Source: a virus
DNA: 43,553 nucleotides
Strand: one strand, 5' to 3'
Virus record (IMG/VR): IMGVR_UViG_3300006880_000028
Coordinates: 1-43,553 of that record
Shown: piece by piece, positions 1 through 8,283 of the stretch
Position numbering within the stretch: the stretch's first letter is position 1
How the letters are laid out: every line of letters begins with the position of its first letter
The notes under the pieces: model-generated
Told to the model about the DNA's origin: nothing
Seen by the model: the letters and a program-made list of their open reading frames with translations, nothing else
The model's database searches: none
Program-made: the position numbers and the translations under genes

Positions 1-827
1 TGGCCGACGTATTTGCTATTTCCGTGCGCCTTGCTGCCTTTGCCCCAATCGCGGATCGCAAACGCGTGCCGAGCCCACACGAGCGCCGCCGGAAGAAGCG
101 CCGCATCGCAGCGCCATGGGAGGTATGAATTGCTCGAATAGATCGTCCAGCGCCCATCGCCGTGGATGATCGGGACTTCATAGGGGCCGAAGCTTCCGAG
201 CTCCGGCTCGGGGAGCGTCAGATCTCCCGCCGCCACGCTGTCCGGATCGATGCGCGTGAGAAGCAAGCGCCGATACGGGTCCCATCTAACATCGTCGAGC
301 GGCCAGAATCGATGAAGGAGATCGAAACGCGAACCGTCCTCACGTTGCGTGAGCGAGTTTACGCCGATCGCGACGCCGTGGTTCACGAGAGATCCGTGTA
401 TATCGGTGAGCGCGCCGGGTGCGATGCCGACGGCGCGGGGCCCATAAAGGGCATCGGCCTCGCCAGCGATCGATTTCGCTTTTGGCTTGTCGCTCGACGG
501 AAGGATTTCTACGCGCGTGCACTTTTGGGGAGCGAGTCGGTTCGAGTACGCGACGAAGAGCGCGTCGTCGGTCCGCATGTTCTCTGCCATGCGGCATGCG
601 AGCGCGAATTGTCCCCGCATTTGCGCCGCACGCGCAGCGACGATCTGCTCGAGCGTCATCGGCTGCGGAGTCCCCTCGGTCCGCTGCATCATGAGATTCG
701 CGCGAAGCCGAGCCGGAGAAAACTCGCTCGCTTCGCGAATGATCCGCGCTCTCTTCGATGCTCGGCCGAGCTGCATCACTGACAGCCCGCGATCGATCAC
801 TTGCTTGAGGACGTCCGAGATGCTCAT
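1..827 (-). CDS. Phage portal protein, Mu gp29-like (5' part, truncated by window edge)
   Basis: Reading the minus strand from an ATG at 827 gives an open frame that runs off base 1 (at least 275 residues). The C-terminal part visible here has a Trp-Thr-Ile-Tyr stretch, then PWR, then a hydrophobic helix ending in a RDWGKGSKAHGN-like segment. This is the pattern of the DUF935/Mu gp29 portal family, in which a tryptophan strand is followed by a helix with RDWA..HG. Portal proteins form the dodecameric DNA gate at one capsid vertex. It is transcribed away from the protease and capsid genes, which is unusual, since portal and protease genes are normally co-oriented. No strong Shine-Dalgarno is visible before 827, so an internal start is possible. 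Confidence 0.72.
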   Translation of the reverse strand, partial: MSISDVLKQVIDRGLSVMQLGRASKRARIIREASEFSPARLRANLMMQRTEGTPQPMTLEQIVAARAAQMRGQFALACRMAENMRTDDALFVAYSNRLAPQKCTRVEILPSSDKPKAKSIAGEADALYGPRAVGIAPGALTDIHGSLVNHGVAIGVNSLTQREDGSRFDLLHRFWPLDDVRWDPYRRLLLTRIDPDSVAAGDLTLPEPELGSFGPYEVPIIHGDGRWTIYSSNSYLPWRCDAALLPAALVWARHAFAIRDWGKGSKAHGNSKYVG

Positions 828-852
828 TCGGGGAGTTTACGGCGCCGGACTT

Positions 853-880
853 TCTACCTAAGCACTTTTTCATCTACCTA
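853..880. repeat. Two direct TCTACCTA repeats 20 bp apart in the divergent portal/protease intergenic region
   Basis: TCTACCTA occurs at 853-860 and again at 873-880. The 20-bp period is about two helical turns. The copies lie in an A/T-rich island between the divergent portal and protease genes, where late promoters for both strands would be expected. A binding site for a late-gene activator or repressor is an inference; the repeat itself is directly visible. Confidence 0.4.
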
Positions 881-927
881 GATTTGTTGCAGAAGACTTT
901 TGTGAAACCGGTGATACGCGTCGATCT

Positions 928-2550
928 GTGAGGCGCACCGCACAGTTGAGTGTGGCGATGCTCGCGAGCAAGAAGCTCGCGGCCTTTGGAGTGATCACGC
1001 TGGCTGTTGACGAGGCGGCGCCGTCCGAGTTCCGCATCTTCAAAGCCGGGTGGAACGAGACGCACAAGGGCAAATTCCTCTTCGACGAGAAAGCGGCGAA
1101 GGCGGTGATGGCCGCCTACAAGAAGTGGGGCGTCGACCTCGCGATCGATCTCAACCACCAAATGCTCGACGAGGAACCGTCACCCGACCCGACGGCGAAG
1201 GACGCGCGCGGGTGGTGCAACCTTGAAGTGCGCGAGGACGGCTCGCTTTGGGCGATCAACGTGCGCTGGACCGAAGACGGCGCCGCTCGCCTCTCGGAAA
1301 AACGACAGCGCTACATCTCGCCGGCGTTCGCGTTCGACACGAAGACGAACCGCGTACTGGAAATTATGAACATCGCGATGGTCGCGATGCCTGCAACCCT
1401 CGAGACGCCAGCGCTCGTCGCCGCGCAGCGTGTCGCCTTCGACTTTCGCAAGCTCGCCGTTGGGCCCTCGTTTGATGACGTGCGGACCGTGCTGAATGCT
1501 GCGCTCGTCGAGAAATATCCGGCGGCCGATCCCGCCGTGGGCGCCGGCCCGTGGATCGTGGCCGTTTACGATGCGAGCGTCGTCTACATGAATGACGGAA
1601 AATATTTCGAGATCCCATACACGCGCAACGGCGGCGACGTCGCGCTGAGCGGCGAGCCCGTCGAAGTCATTCAAACCTTCGCGCCTGTTTCGGGCGCACC
1701 CGCACCGACTCCGCAACCCGAGACACCTCCGCCGGCGCCGCCGGAAGAAACCCCAGCCGCCGCAAAAAGGATCGTCATGAAACTCCCGAAGGCTCTCGTT
1801 TTCGCGATGCTCGCCGCCCTCGCCGCCAACGATCAAGCGGCCGGCCTTAGCTGCCTCTCGCAGGCGACCGCCCTGGCGGCCGGCGCCACGCCCGCGCTCC
1901 CGAAGGAGCTCTCGAGCGCAGCACTCGAGGCAGTCGCGAACGGCGACAAGAACGCGGCTCTCGACTTGCTCAAGCAAATCCTTGCCGCGCTCGTCGGCGG
2001 CGACGTCGAAACGCCTGCACCGGATGCCGGTGGTGGCGATGAAGCGGCGGCCGCGGCGCGCGTCGCGATGTCGACGACCGGGAAGCCCACGATCGGCGAG
2101 GCGATGGCCGAGCTCGCGCGGCGTTCGAAGATCGCCGTCGACGTCGAGGAGCGCGAAGCCGGTCTTGCGCGAGATCGAGAAACGCTCGAGCTCGACGAGC
2201 GCATCGCGATCACGAAGAGCCTTCAAGCGCTTGGTGTCGAGACGCCGGCGACATCGGGCCTCACGAACGGAAAGCTCTGCGAGCGCCTTCTCAAGGAACC
2301 AATCGCGGAACTTCGTGCACGGCACGCGCAGCTCCTCGCCGTGAAAGGCAAGGGCGCCGTCGGCGGAATTCAGCCTCACGTAGCGAATTCGGGCACGACA
2401 GCCGACGGGGAGATCGTCATTGTCAGCGGCGAGTCTGTCGCGCTGAGCAAGCGCGAGCTCGACATGATCGTTCGGACGAAGAGCGACAAGCAACGCTACG
2501 CGGCCGACAAGCTCGCGCATTCGAAGAAGACGGCCACCTCGACCACCTGA
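928..2550 (+). CDS. Mu I-like head maturation protease fused to scaffold
   Basis: 540 residues from GTG 928; in-frame starts at GTG 952 and ATG 958 are equally possible because none has a clear ribosome-binding site. Residues 1-170 match the phage Mu protein I (peptidase U35 type) pattern: an FRIF.AG opening, a Phe-Asp-rich segment, DLNHQ, then a GW..L..R.DGSLWA..W and RYISPAF region with MVAMPA near residue 155. A Pro/Thr-rich linker (about 250-280) leads to an Ala-rich helical C-terminus typical of scaffolds. The protease cleaves scaffold and capsid during procapsid maturation. An internal start creates a separate scaffold product (see 1777). Confidence 0.75.
   Translation: MRRTAQLSVAMLASKKLAAFGVITLAVDEAAPSEFRIFKAGWNETHKGKFLFDEKAAKAVMAAYKKWGVDLAIDLNHQMLDEEPSPDPTAKDARGWCNLEVREDGSLWAINVRWTEDGAARLSEKRQRYISPAFAFDTKTNRVLEIMNIAMVAMPATLETPALVAAQRVAFDFRKLAVGPSFDDVRTVLNAALVEKYPAADPAVGAGPWIVAVYDASVVYMNDGKYFEIPYTRNGGDVALSGEPVEVIQTFAPVSGAPAPTPQPETPPPAPPEETPAAAKRIVMKLPKALVFAMLAALAANDQAAGLSCLSQATALAAGATPALPKELSSAALEAVANGDKNAALDLLKQILAALVGGDVETPAPDAGGGDEAAAAARVAMSTTGKPTIGEAMAELARRSKIAVDVEEREAGLARDRETLELDERIAITKSLQALGVETPATSGLTNGKLCERLLKEPIAELRARHAQLLAVKGKGAVGGIQPHVANSGTTADGEIVIVSGESVALSKRELDMIVRTKSDKQRYAADKLAHSKKTATSTT
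1777..2550 (+). CDS. Nested in-frame scaffold protein (Mu Z-like)
   Basis: ATG 1777 is in frame with the protease gene (codon 284) and is preceded by AAAAAGGA ending 6 bases upstream, a good ribosome-binding site lying right after the Pro-rich linker. The product would be 257 residues, Ala/Leu-rich and helical, ending with lysine-rich residues. In phage Mu, protein Z is made from an in-frame start inside gene I and serves as the capsid scaffold; lambda C/Nu3 is analogous. The nested start is seen in the sequence; its use is inferred. Confidence 0.6.
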   Translation: MKLPKALVFAMLAALAANDQAAGLSCLSQATALAAGATPALPKELSSAALEAVANGDKNAALDLLKQILAALVGGDVETPAPDAGGGDEAAAAARVAMSTTGKPTIGEAMAELARRSKIAVDVEEREAGLARDRETLELDERIAITKSLQALGVETPATSGLTNGKLCERLLKEPIAELRARHAQLLAVKGKGAVGGIQPHVANSGTTADGEIVIVSGESVALSKRELDMIVRTKSDKQRYAADKLAHSKKTATSTT

Positions 2551-2563
2551 CGGAGAAAAGACC

Positions 2564-3232
2564 ATGGCGAACAGCACCGAAAATCTCGATCTCCTGCCGG
2601 TTGGCAAGGAAGGCCGCCACATTCACGTCGGCGTCGATGGGGCCTCGCATATTCGGCGGGGCATCATGGTGACGCAGCTCACCGCGACGGGAATGCTCGT
2701 TCCGGCTACGACGGCGGCCGCCGGGCCGGTGATCGGCGTCGCCACGCATGAGCAAGACAACACCGCCGGAGCCGATGGCGATCTCGAGGTCAAGGTCGAA
2801 TACGACCGGATCTTTCGATTCTCCAACGCGACCGCCGGCGACGCATGCAGCGCGGCAACGCCGCTCGGCGCAGCCGTCTACGCGAAGGACGATCACACGA
2901 TCGCCGACAACTCGAACGCGGGCGCCTATACCTTCGCCGGCTTCTTCCGCGGGCTCGATCCCGACGGAACGGTGAAGGTCTATATCCCGCTCGGCAGCCA
3001 AGTGACGAACCAGGCAGCCGATATCGGCGCCCTCACAGACAACACGGGTGGCGCTGCGAATGACACCCTCGAGGCGGTTCCCAGCCCGGCCGACGCGCCC
3101 GGCACCGCCGACATCCTCCGCGACGATCTCGTCGCCAACGCGTTTCCGGCGATCCGAAACAACTTCGCCGACCTCGCCGACGCAATCAACGACATGCGCG
3201 CCGCGCTGCAGGCGGCCGGGCTCATGTCCTAA
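2564..3232 (+). CDS. Head decoration / capsid cement-like protein
   Basis: 222 residues, ATG with a GGAG site 8 bases upstream. The N-terminal 140 residues are beta-rich with a GPVIGVATHEQD and VKVEYDRIF segment and a GTVKVYIP ending. This is like the DUF2190/HK97-type decoration proteins that sit between protease and major capsid in Mu-like and lambda-like head modules. Residues 145-222 are an acidic linker and a helix (IRNNFADLADAINDMRAAL), perhaps for trimerisation. Family assignment rests on position and beta-rich pattern rather than a strong motif. Confidence 0.5.
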   Translation: MANSTENLDLLPVGKEGRHIHVGVDGASHIRRGIMVTQLTATGMLVPATTAAAGPVIGVATHEQDNTAGADGDLEVKVEYDRIFRFSNATAGDACSAATPLGAAVYAKDDHTIADNSNAGAYTFAGFFRGLDPDGTVKVYIPLGSQVTNQAADIGALTDNTGGAANDTLEAVPSPADAPGTADILRDDLVANAFPAIRNNFADLADAINDMRAALQAAGLMS

Positions 3233-3251
3233 GAGATCGCTCGTCCGATCG

Positions 3252-3285
3252 GCCCCGCACTGCTCGCGAGAGCGGCCGGGGCTTT
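3252..3285 (+). terminator. Nested hairpin between decoration and capsid genes
   Basis: GCCCCG (3252-3257) pairs with CGGGGC (3277-3282), with a smaller inner hairpin GCTC-GCGA-GAGC, followed by only three T residues. It could be a weak terminator, attenuator or RNA processing/stability element setting the ratio of capsid to decoration protein. Confidence 0.35.
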
Positions 3286-3305
3286 CGGGCTGTGAGGAGA
3301 TCAAC

Positions 3306-4448
3306 ATGATCGTCACCGTTCTATCGCTCGTCCTGCTCGTGATCATGGTTACGAGGGGAACCATCCTGCGATCGGCTTCGTCCTCGGTTGCGAAGGCGAT
3401 AACGTTCGCCTCCTTCGCATGCGTCGCGGCGCTCGCTGGGATTGCGCTCGTCGATCGAGACGCCTTTGCGGCTGGAGGAGCGGCGTTCGCGGTGCTGTAC
3501 ACCACCGAGCAGCTTCCGCAGACGTCGCAAGAGGCGATTCAGATCTTCATGGAAAATTATCTGAACGGAACGCAGCTCGCGCCTCCGTCGACATGGGCGA
3601 ATCAGTTCGGCGACGTGATTCCCCTTTCGTCACCGACTGCGAAGTTCCCCGTCTCGCTTCTTTCGTTGCTCTTCCAAGAGACGAAGGGCGAGCACCGGTT
3701 CGCCGACATGAAGGAGGACTCGTTCGAGCTGCTCGTCCTCGAGTACGACGAGGGCATCGAGGCCGACCTTCTCTCGCTGAAAACGAACGTCTTCGCGTAC
3801 AGGAAATGGGTTGATGGCCCGTCGCGCCTGCAGCTTGCCGAGCAGCAACACATCGCGCGCACTGTCGCTGTCGACATCATCGAGGCGAACGCCGCGTGCG
3901 GATGGGACGGGCTCGCGCTCTTCCACGACACGCACAAAGTCCGCAATCGATCGAGCAGTACCTTCGACAACCTCCACGCGGCCGGCGCCTTCGCGATCAC
4001 CATCGCCAACTTCGAGGCCGAGACGACCGTCATGATGGGGCAGGTGTTGGACGAGAACGGCCAGAAGATGATCCGGAATCCGGACTGGGCGATCTTGGCG
4101 CCGACGGAGCTCTACCAGCCGGCGGTGAATCTGTTCTCGCAGGCTTTGATCGTGAGCGGCAACGCCGCCATCGACAATCCCTTCAAGGGGCGCGTCGAGG
4201 TCGTGCACGTGCCGGAATTCACGAACACAACGGCTTGGTACATCGTCGAGAAGAACCTGCTTCGCGCGGCCATGCCGCCGTGGCTCGTCGGCGTCTACGA
4301 CCCGGGCCCCGAGCTCAACCTCCGCGAGTACACCGCCGGAAACTCCGATTGGGCGCGCAACACCGGAAAGATCGCGCTCTCGAAACACATCTGGAACGGG
4401 CACAAGGCCGTGTTCCCGCACGCGATCCGCAAGATTCCCAACGCGTGA
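3306..4448 (+). CDS. Major capsid protein, Mu GpT-like, with a hydrophobic N-terminal extension
   Basis: 380 residues from ATG 3306, which has GAGGAG 7 bases upstream. Residues about 63-380 match the Mu-like major head subunit (GpT) pattern: ending of a propiece, E.F.Y...GTQLAPPSTWANQFGD, a DWAILAPTELYQPA strand, and a C-terminal NRVE-type VVHVPEFTNTTAWYIV...LRAAMPPW region. The first 62 residues are unusual: two predicted membrane-spanning segments (about 2-20 and 31-52). A second start, GTG 3492, has GGAGGAG 11 bases upstream and would give a normal-size capsid protein of 318 residues. Either start may be used, or the extension may be removed by the protease. Capsid identity is secure; the extension is unexplained. 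Confidence 0.8.
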   Translation: MIVTVLSLVLLVIMVTRGTILRSASSSVAKAITFASFACVAALAGIALVDRDAFAAGGAAFAVLYTTEQLPQTSQEAIQIFMENYLNGTQLAPPSTWANQFGDVIPLSSPTAKFPVSLLSLLFQETKGEHRFADMKEDSFELLVLEYDEGIEADLLSLKTNVFAYRKWVDGPSRLQLAEQQHIARTVAVDIIEANAACGWDGLALFHDTHKVRNRSSSTFDNLHAAGAFAITIANFEAETTVMMGQVLDENGQKMIRNPDWAILAPTELYQPAVNLFSQALIVSGNAAIDNPFKGRVEVVHVPEFTNTTAWYIVEKNLLRAAMPPWLVGVYDPGPELNLREYTAGNSDWARNTGKIALSKHIWNGHKAVFPHAIRKIPNA

Positions 4449-4465
4449 GCATGAGGTGAAAGTAG

Positions 4466-5128
4466 ATGTCGACGCCGTCGTACGCCGCACGAGAGGATGT
4501 TTTCGGCATGGGCGTGCCGCGTGGCGCGCTCATCCGAAAGGCACGCCTCATCGCGAGCGTCGACATTGGGGCGAACGCGCTCGAGCTCGCCGGACACGGC
4601 CTCAAGGACGATGACGCCATTCAGTTCACGGCCGACGCCGGCGGGGAGCTCCCCACGCCTCTCGCACTTCTAACTCCGTACTTCGCGAAGCTCATCGACG
4701 TCGGTGGCGAGAACGACGAGAACCGGTTCCAAGTCTCGGCGACGCTCGGCGGATCGGCCGTCGACCTTTCAGACGAGGGAACTGCGCCGTTTCGTGTTGC
4801 CGTTCCTCTCGGGCCGACGATCGATCGCTACCTCGCGCAATTCTCGCGATGGGCGGATCGGAAGTGCATCGCGCACAAGGTTCCCTTCGAGGAGCCTTAT
4901 CCGGACGAGATCGTCTACATCGTCCGGCTCCGAACGACGCTGCAGGTCATCGCCGACCTCAACCTCGGAGGCTTCGCACATCTCGCGGGCCGAGAGAGGG
5001 ACGCGATCGCCGATTTTCTAGCGTTCGCCGCCACGCCTCTTCGCGACGAGCGCGCGACAGCGTCGACGAATCGCGCTGTCAGCGGGAGCTCGCGCTCGAG
5101 CGCAGACAGGACGGACACGATCCCATGA
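4466..5128 (+). CDS. Putative head-tail connector protein (Mu gp36 position)
   Basis: 220 residues immediately after the capsid gene. Residues 35-110 are beta-rich (a GHGLKDDDAIQF segment), and residues 115-185 are helical with a DRYLAQFSRWADRK stretch that resembles the helical core of gp36/gp6-like connector proteins. The C-terminal 25 residues are Ser/Arg-rich and look disordered. The TGA overlaps the next ATG. The function is inferred mainly from gene order (capsid, connector, morphogenesis protein, tail terminator). Confidence 0.45.
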   Translation: MSTPSYAAREDVFGMGVPRGALIRKARLIASVDIGANALELAGHGLKDDDAIQFTADAGGELPTPLALLTPYFAKLIDVGGENDENRFQVSATLGGSAVDLSDEGTAPFRVAVPLGPTIDRYLAQFSRWADRKCIAHKVPFEEPYPDEIVYIVRLRTTLQVIADLNLGGFAHLAGRERDAIADFLAFAATPLRDERATASTNRAVSGSSRSSADRTDTIP

Positions 5129-5520
5129 AGATCGCGAACGTCTCCGAGCTCCGCGAAATCCGCCGCCGCATCGGCTCGCTCCCCGAGGTGACGGCGAAAA
5201 TCGCGAAGCGCGTCGCCGAGGCATTCACGCGCCTTTCCGAGCAAGCGTTCGATGCGCAGCGCCGCCCCGACGGCGGCGCATGGGAAGCCGGCGAGAACGG
5301 GACCCCGAAGCTCAATCGAACGGGACGGCTGCGCGCGGCCGCGACACGCTTCGAAGCCGTCGGCTCGACGGTGCGCGCGAGCGTCGGGAGCGTGCCCTAC
5401 GCGCGCTATCAGGCACGTCGAGGTTTTCTCCCCACGAAGACGCTCCCGGCAGAATGGGCCGAGGTCGCCCGCCAGATCGCGCGCGAAGAGATCGACCGGC
5501 ACATGCGAGGCGCGTCGTGA
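5125..5520 (+). CDS. Phage virion morphogenesis protein (Mu gpG / HK97 gp10-like)
   Basis: 131 residues, translationally coupled (ATGA) to the preceding gene. The pattern is an N-terminal helix with F..Q, then RPDGGAWEAG, a LNRTGRLRAAATRF segment, and VGSVPYARYQ.RRGFLPTKTLPAEW. These are the hallmarks of the virion morphogenesis / tail completion family, in which a D/P-DG..W motif is followed by L..TG.L and PYA..H/YQ. Such proteins join the head connector to the tail. Confidence 0.65.
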   Translation: MKIANVSELREIRRRIGSLPEVTAKIAKRVAEAFTRLSEQAFDAQRRPDGGAWEAGENGTPKLNRTGRLRAAATRFEAVGSTVRASVGSVPYARYQARRGFLPTKTLPAEWAEVARQIAREEIDRHMRGAS

Positions 5521-6074
5521 TTGCCGAGATCACCAAAGAGATCGGCGCCGAGCTCGCCCAGCAAAAGATTCCGGCAACGGTCGTCTTCGGCAAAGACGAC
5601 GGCATCGAGCGCGAGATCGGCGAGGAGCCGTTCGTGCAAGTCCTCTACGCCGGCCGCGACGCATACGACGTCGCTGGAACCGTGCGCGGTCCGACGATGG
5701 GATCGGCGTCGACGAAGTGGGTCGGCGTTCGCGTTCTTCTCTCGGGGAGCTCGAGCAAGACGGGTGCGAGCGAAATCGATCACAAGCGGGCCGTCGAGGG
5801 GCTCGTCGATCAGTTCATTCTCGCGCTCGAGCTCGTGCTCGAGAAGCGCTCGAACGTCTGGAGGCAAATGAGCGGGACGTTTCTCGTGCCGGCGCCGTCG
5901 GTGCCCGGGCAAGAGGACATGACGGAAGTCGGCGCCCGCTACGAGCTCGTATTTCAGATCGGACGCTCCGTGCTCCGAAAGGTCGCGGCGACCGCGGCGG
6001 CCGATCTGGTTGTGAAGAACGTGACGACGATTGACCAGGGCGGGACGGAAGAATCGTCCTGCGGAGGAGATTGA
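5517..6074 (+). CDS. Putative tail terminator protein (Mu gp37 position)
   Basis: 185 residues from GTG 5517, which overlaps the previous TGA. The N-terminal helix (AEITKEIGAELAQ), a central beta sheet with FVQVLYAGRDAY and VGVRVLLSG, and the long helix EGLVDQFILALELVLE fit the tail terminator / DUF1834-like fold that caps the tail tube and sheath. The C-terminal 30 residues are variable, ending in CGGD. The position before the sheath gene supports the call; sequence evidence alone is modest. Confidence 0.5.
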   Translation: MIAEITKEIGAELAQQKIPATVVFGKDDGIEREIGEEPFVQVLYAGRDAYDVAGTVRGPTMGSASTKWVGVRVLLSGSSSKTGASEIDHKRAVEGLVDQFILALELVLEKRSNVWRQMSGTFLVPAPSVPGQEDMTEVGARYELVFQIGRSVLRKVAATAAADLVVKNVTTIDQGGTEESSCGGD

Positions 6075-6077
6075 GCG

Positions 6078-7787
6078 ATGGCTGAACTTCCGAGTGCGAA
6101 CACGAATCTCGTCTCCGAAGGCGGAGGCATCGGCAATGGTACCGAGCTCATCGCGGTCATGTCGTGCATGCAGAGCGGGACGGACGACGTCTATACCCGA
6201 TTCTCTCGCACGCAAGACATCCTCGACGAGTTCGGCTTCGGCGAAGGCGTCGACTTCGTCGCTCACTACATCGAGACGACGCGAAAGCCGGTCGTCTTCG
6301 GAAAGCTCGCGGAGGCAACGGCCGGTGCGCTCTCAAACGCCGATCAAACGAACGTGACGGGAACGAGCGTCGTTACCTTCACGGGAACGCCCTACGATGA
6401 CGCGGAGATTCGCGTCGAGGTGCCGGAAGACGGCGGCGGCACGATCGGAACGCTCGGCTGCAAGATCGACGTCTCGGTCGACGGCGGCCGCACCTTCAAA
6501 CGAAACATCCCGCTCGGCACGGCGACGACGTATGTCATCCCGAACACGGGCGTCACCGTGAACTTCGCCGCGGGCACGCTCGTCGAGGGCGACTACGCGA
6601 GCGTCGTTGCGAAAGCCCCGATGTGGGACGCGGCCGGGCTCACCGCAGCCTTCGCGGCGCTCCTCCAGACGGTTCACCTTCCGCGCTTCGTCATCATCAT
6701 GGGCGAGCTCGCCGACGACGACCAGCTCCAGGACGTCATCGATGAGATCGAAGCCTTCGAAGCCGCGAACCGCTTCACGCGCGTCATCTGCGCCGTACGC
6801 GATCGCTACCACCAAGCCGTCTTTCAAGGAGGCGTCACGATTTCGGTCCTCACGGCCGGCGATACGTACACGCGCTCTGGCGGATCTTGGATCACCGAAG
6901 GTTTCAAGGTCGGCATGAAGCCCGTATTCGCTGGCTTCTCGAGCGGCGGAAACAACGGCCAAAAGACGATCGTGACGCTGACGGCGACCGTGATGACAGT
7001 ATCGGAGAACCTCGTCGACGAAGCTGTCGTCGCCGACGTGACGTGTACGGCGCCCGTCGAAACGTTCACCGCGTGGAAGAACGCCCTCGCGGCCGACATC
7101 GTCGGAAACTCCGTCCCGTCGCTCAAGATCTCGCACCGGACATCGGTGTGGGGCGGCCGAGCTCGCCGAAAGAGCCCCATCGACTCCTCGCGAAAGCGAC
7201 GGCCTTCGTCCTGGGCGCTCGCCTGCAAGTGGATGCAGCACGACGTCCAAGTCTCGCCGGCCTACCCAGAGGGCGCCGGCGAGCTCGACGGCTGGACGAT
7301 CACCGACGAGGACGGAAACCTCGAGGACTTCGACGAGCGCGCGGTCGGGGGCCTGCTCGCGAATCGCATCGGGTGCCTCCGCACGTACGCGGAGATCCCG
7401 GGCGTCTTCATCGCGCTTCCGATCACGCTCGACAACGACAACGCGAACCTCTCGCGCTTGCCGGTGGGTGGTGTCGCTGACATCGCATGCACGATCGTGC
7501 AGCGCGAGACAACGAAGAAGCTCAACGCCTCGCCGCTCCTGAACGACGACGGCACGATCACGACGGCCGAGCGAATGCGCATCGAGGAGTCGGTGCTCAC
7601 CGCGCTCAAGAAGGAGCTCCTCTCGGAGAAGCGTGAGGGTCAGCGCGCCAGCAACGTCACGTTCACGATGGCCGGCGACGTAGACATTTCCGAACCGGGC
7701 GCCGAGGTCCTCACCGAAACGGTCGTCGTTCCGCGCGGCACGGTCGAAAAGATCTCCAACACGGTTCGCGTTCGAAAGGCGGCCTGA
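6078..7787 (+). CDS. Tail sheath protein
   Basis: 569 residues with GGAGGA upstream of ATG 6078. The C-terminal 200 residues show the sheath pattern seen in DUF2586-type and Mu L-like sheaths: GRAR/NRIG..RTYAEIPGVFI, a DNDNANLSRL segment, VADIACTIVQRETTKKLNASPLLNDDGTI, and a long helix ending in a VPRGTVEKISNTVRV strand that would donate to the neighbouring subunit. Residues 85-190 form an inserted beta domain with an FTGTPYDDAEIRVEV start. The presence of a sheath makes this a contractile-tailed phage. Confidence 0.8.
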   Translation: MAELPSANTNLVSEGGGIGNGTELIAVMSCMQSGTDDVYTRFSRTQDILDEFGFGEGVDFVAHYIETTRKPVVFGKLAEATAGALSNADQTNVTGTSVVTFTGTPYDDAEIRVEVPEDGGGTIGTLGCKIDVSVDGGRTFKRNIPLGTATTYVIPNTGVTVNFAAGTLVEGDYASVVAKAPMWDAAGLTAAFAALLQTVHLPRFVIIMGELADDDQLQDVIDEIEAFEAANRFTRVICAVRDRYHQAVFQGGVTISVLTAGDTYTRSGGSWITEGFKVGMKPVFAGFSSGGNNGQKTIVTLTATVMTVSENLVDEAVVADVTCTAPVETFTAWKNALAADIVGNSVPSLKISHRTSVWGGRARRKSPIDSSRKRRPSSWALACKWMQHDVQVSPAYPEGAGELDGWTITDEDGNLEDFDERAVGGLLANRIGCLRTYAEIPGVFIALPITLDNDNANLSRLPVGGVADIACTIVQRETTKKLNASPLLNDDGTITTAERMRIEESVLTALKKELLSEKREGQRASNVTFTMAGDVDISEPGAEVLTETVVVPRGTVEKISNTVRVRKAA

Positions 7788-7789
7788 CG

Positions 7790-8272
7790 ATGGTCCAGCA
7801 AGCGTTTCCGACAATCCAGGGCCAGCACTTTAGCTGGGCGAACGTCCGGCCGAGCGCCGACATTTTCGACGGCGACACCTTCCAAACCGCGGACTGGTCG
7901 GCGGTCGACTGGGACGATTCGCTGACGCCAGGCAAGGTAAAGGGCGTAGGCGCGATCATCATCGGGCGAACCTTCGGCGAGCACGACGCCAACGCGTCGA
8001 TGACGATGTATGTCCAGAAGGCCGTCGAATTCCAACGACGCCTCCTCGCGGCGGCTGCGCTCAAAGGGCACCAAGCCATCGGCTCCGTTCCCTTCGATCT
8101 CTTCGTCGCGCTCGAGCCGCGTGACGGCGAAGGCGAAGTGATTCGCCTCAAGCTCGTCGCCGCGCGGATCATGACGCGAACGTTCAAGTCGGCGCCCGGC
8201 CCGGATGCCCTCACGATCGAGATGCCGCTTTCGATCGTGCGTGTCGAGCTCGACGGCATGTCGCTCGCCTGA
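7790..8272 (+). CDS. Tail tube protein
   Basis: 160 residues directly after the sheath gene. It opens with QAFPTIQGQHFSWANVRP and a TADWSAVDWDDSLTPGKVKGVGA segment, then alternates charged helix and beta strands and ends LTIEMPLSIVRVELDGMSLA, as in tube proteins whose last strands line the lumen. Size and place (sheath-tube-chaperone-tape measure) are canonical. The internal tube carries DNA into the cell when the sheath contracts. Confidence 0.7.
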   Translation: MVQQAFPTIQGQHFSWANVRPSADIFDGDTFQTADWSAVDWDDSLTPGKVKGVGAIIIGRTFGEHDANASMTMYVQKAVEFQRRLLAAAALKGHQAIGSVPFDLFVALEPRDGEGEVIRLKLVAARIMTRTFKSAPGPDALTIEMPLSIVRVELDGMSLA

Positions 8273-8283
8273 AAGGAAGTCCT

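Noticed and set aside
1180-2622. Long minus-strand open frames opposite the capsid and tail genes (also 3630-4490, 6333-7814, 8737-9828)
   Set aside because: Arg/Asp/Val-rich shadows typical of GC-rich antisense frames; the opposite frames carry recognisable virion proteins and coupled starts.
3048-3305. Longer start for the capsid gene at 3048
   Set aside because: It would run through the decoration gene in another frame; the ATG 3306 with GAGGAG, or GTG 3492, is far better placed.
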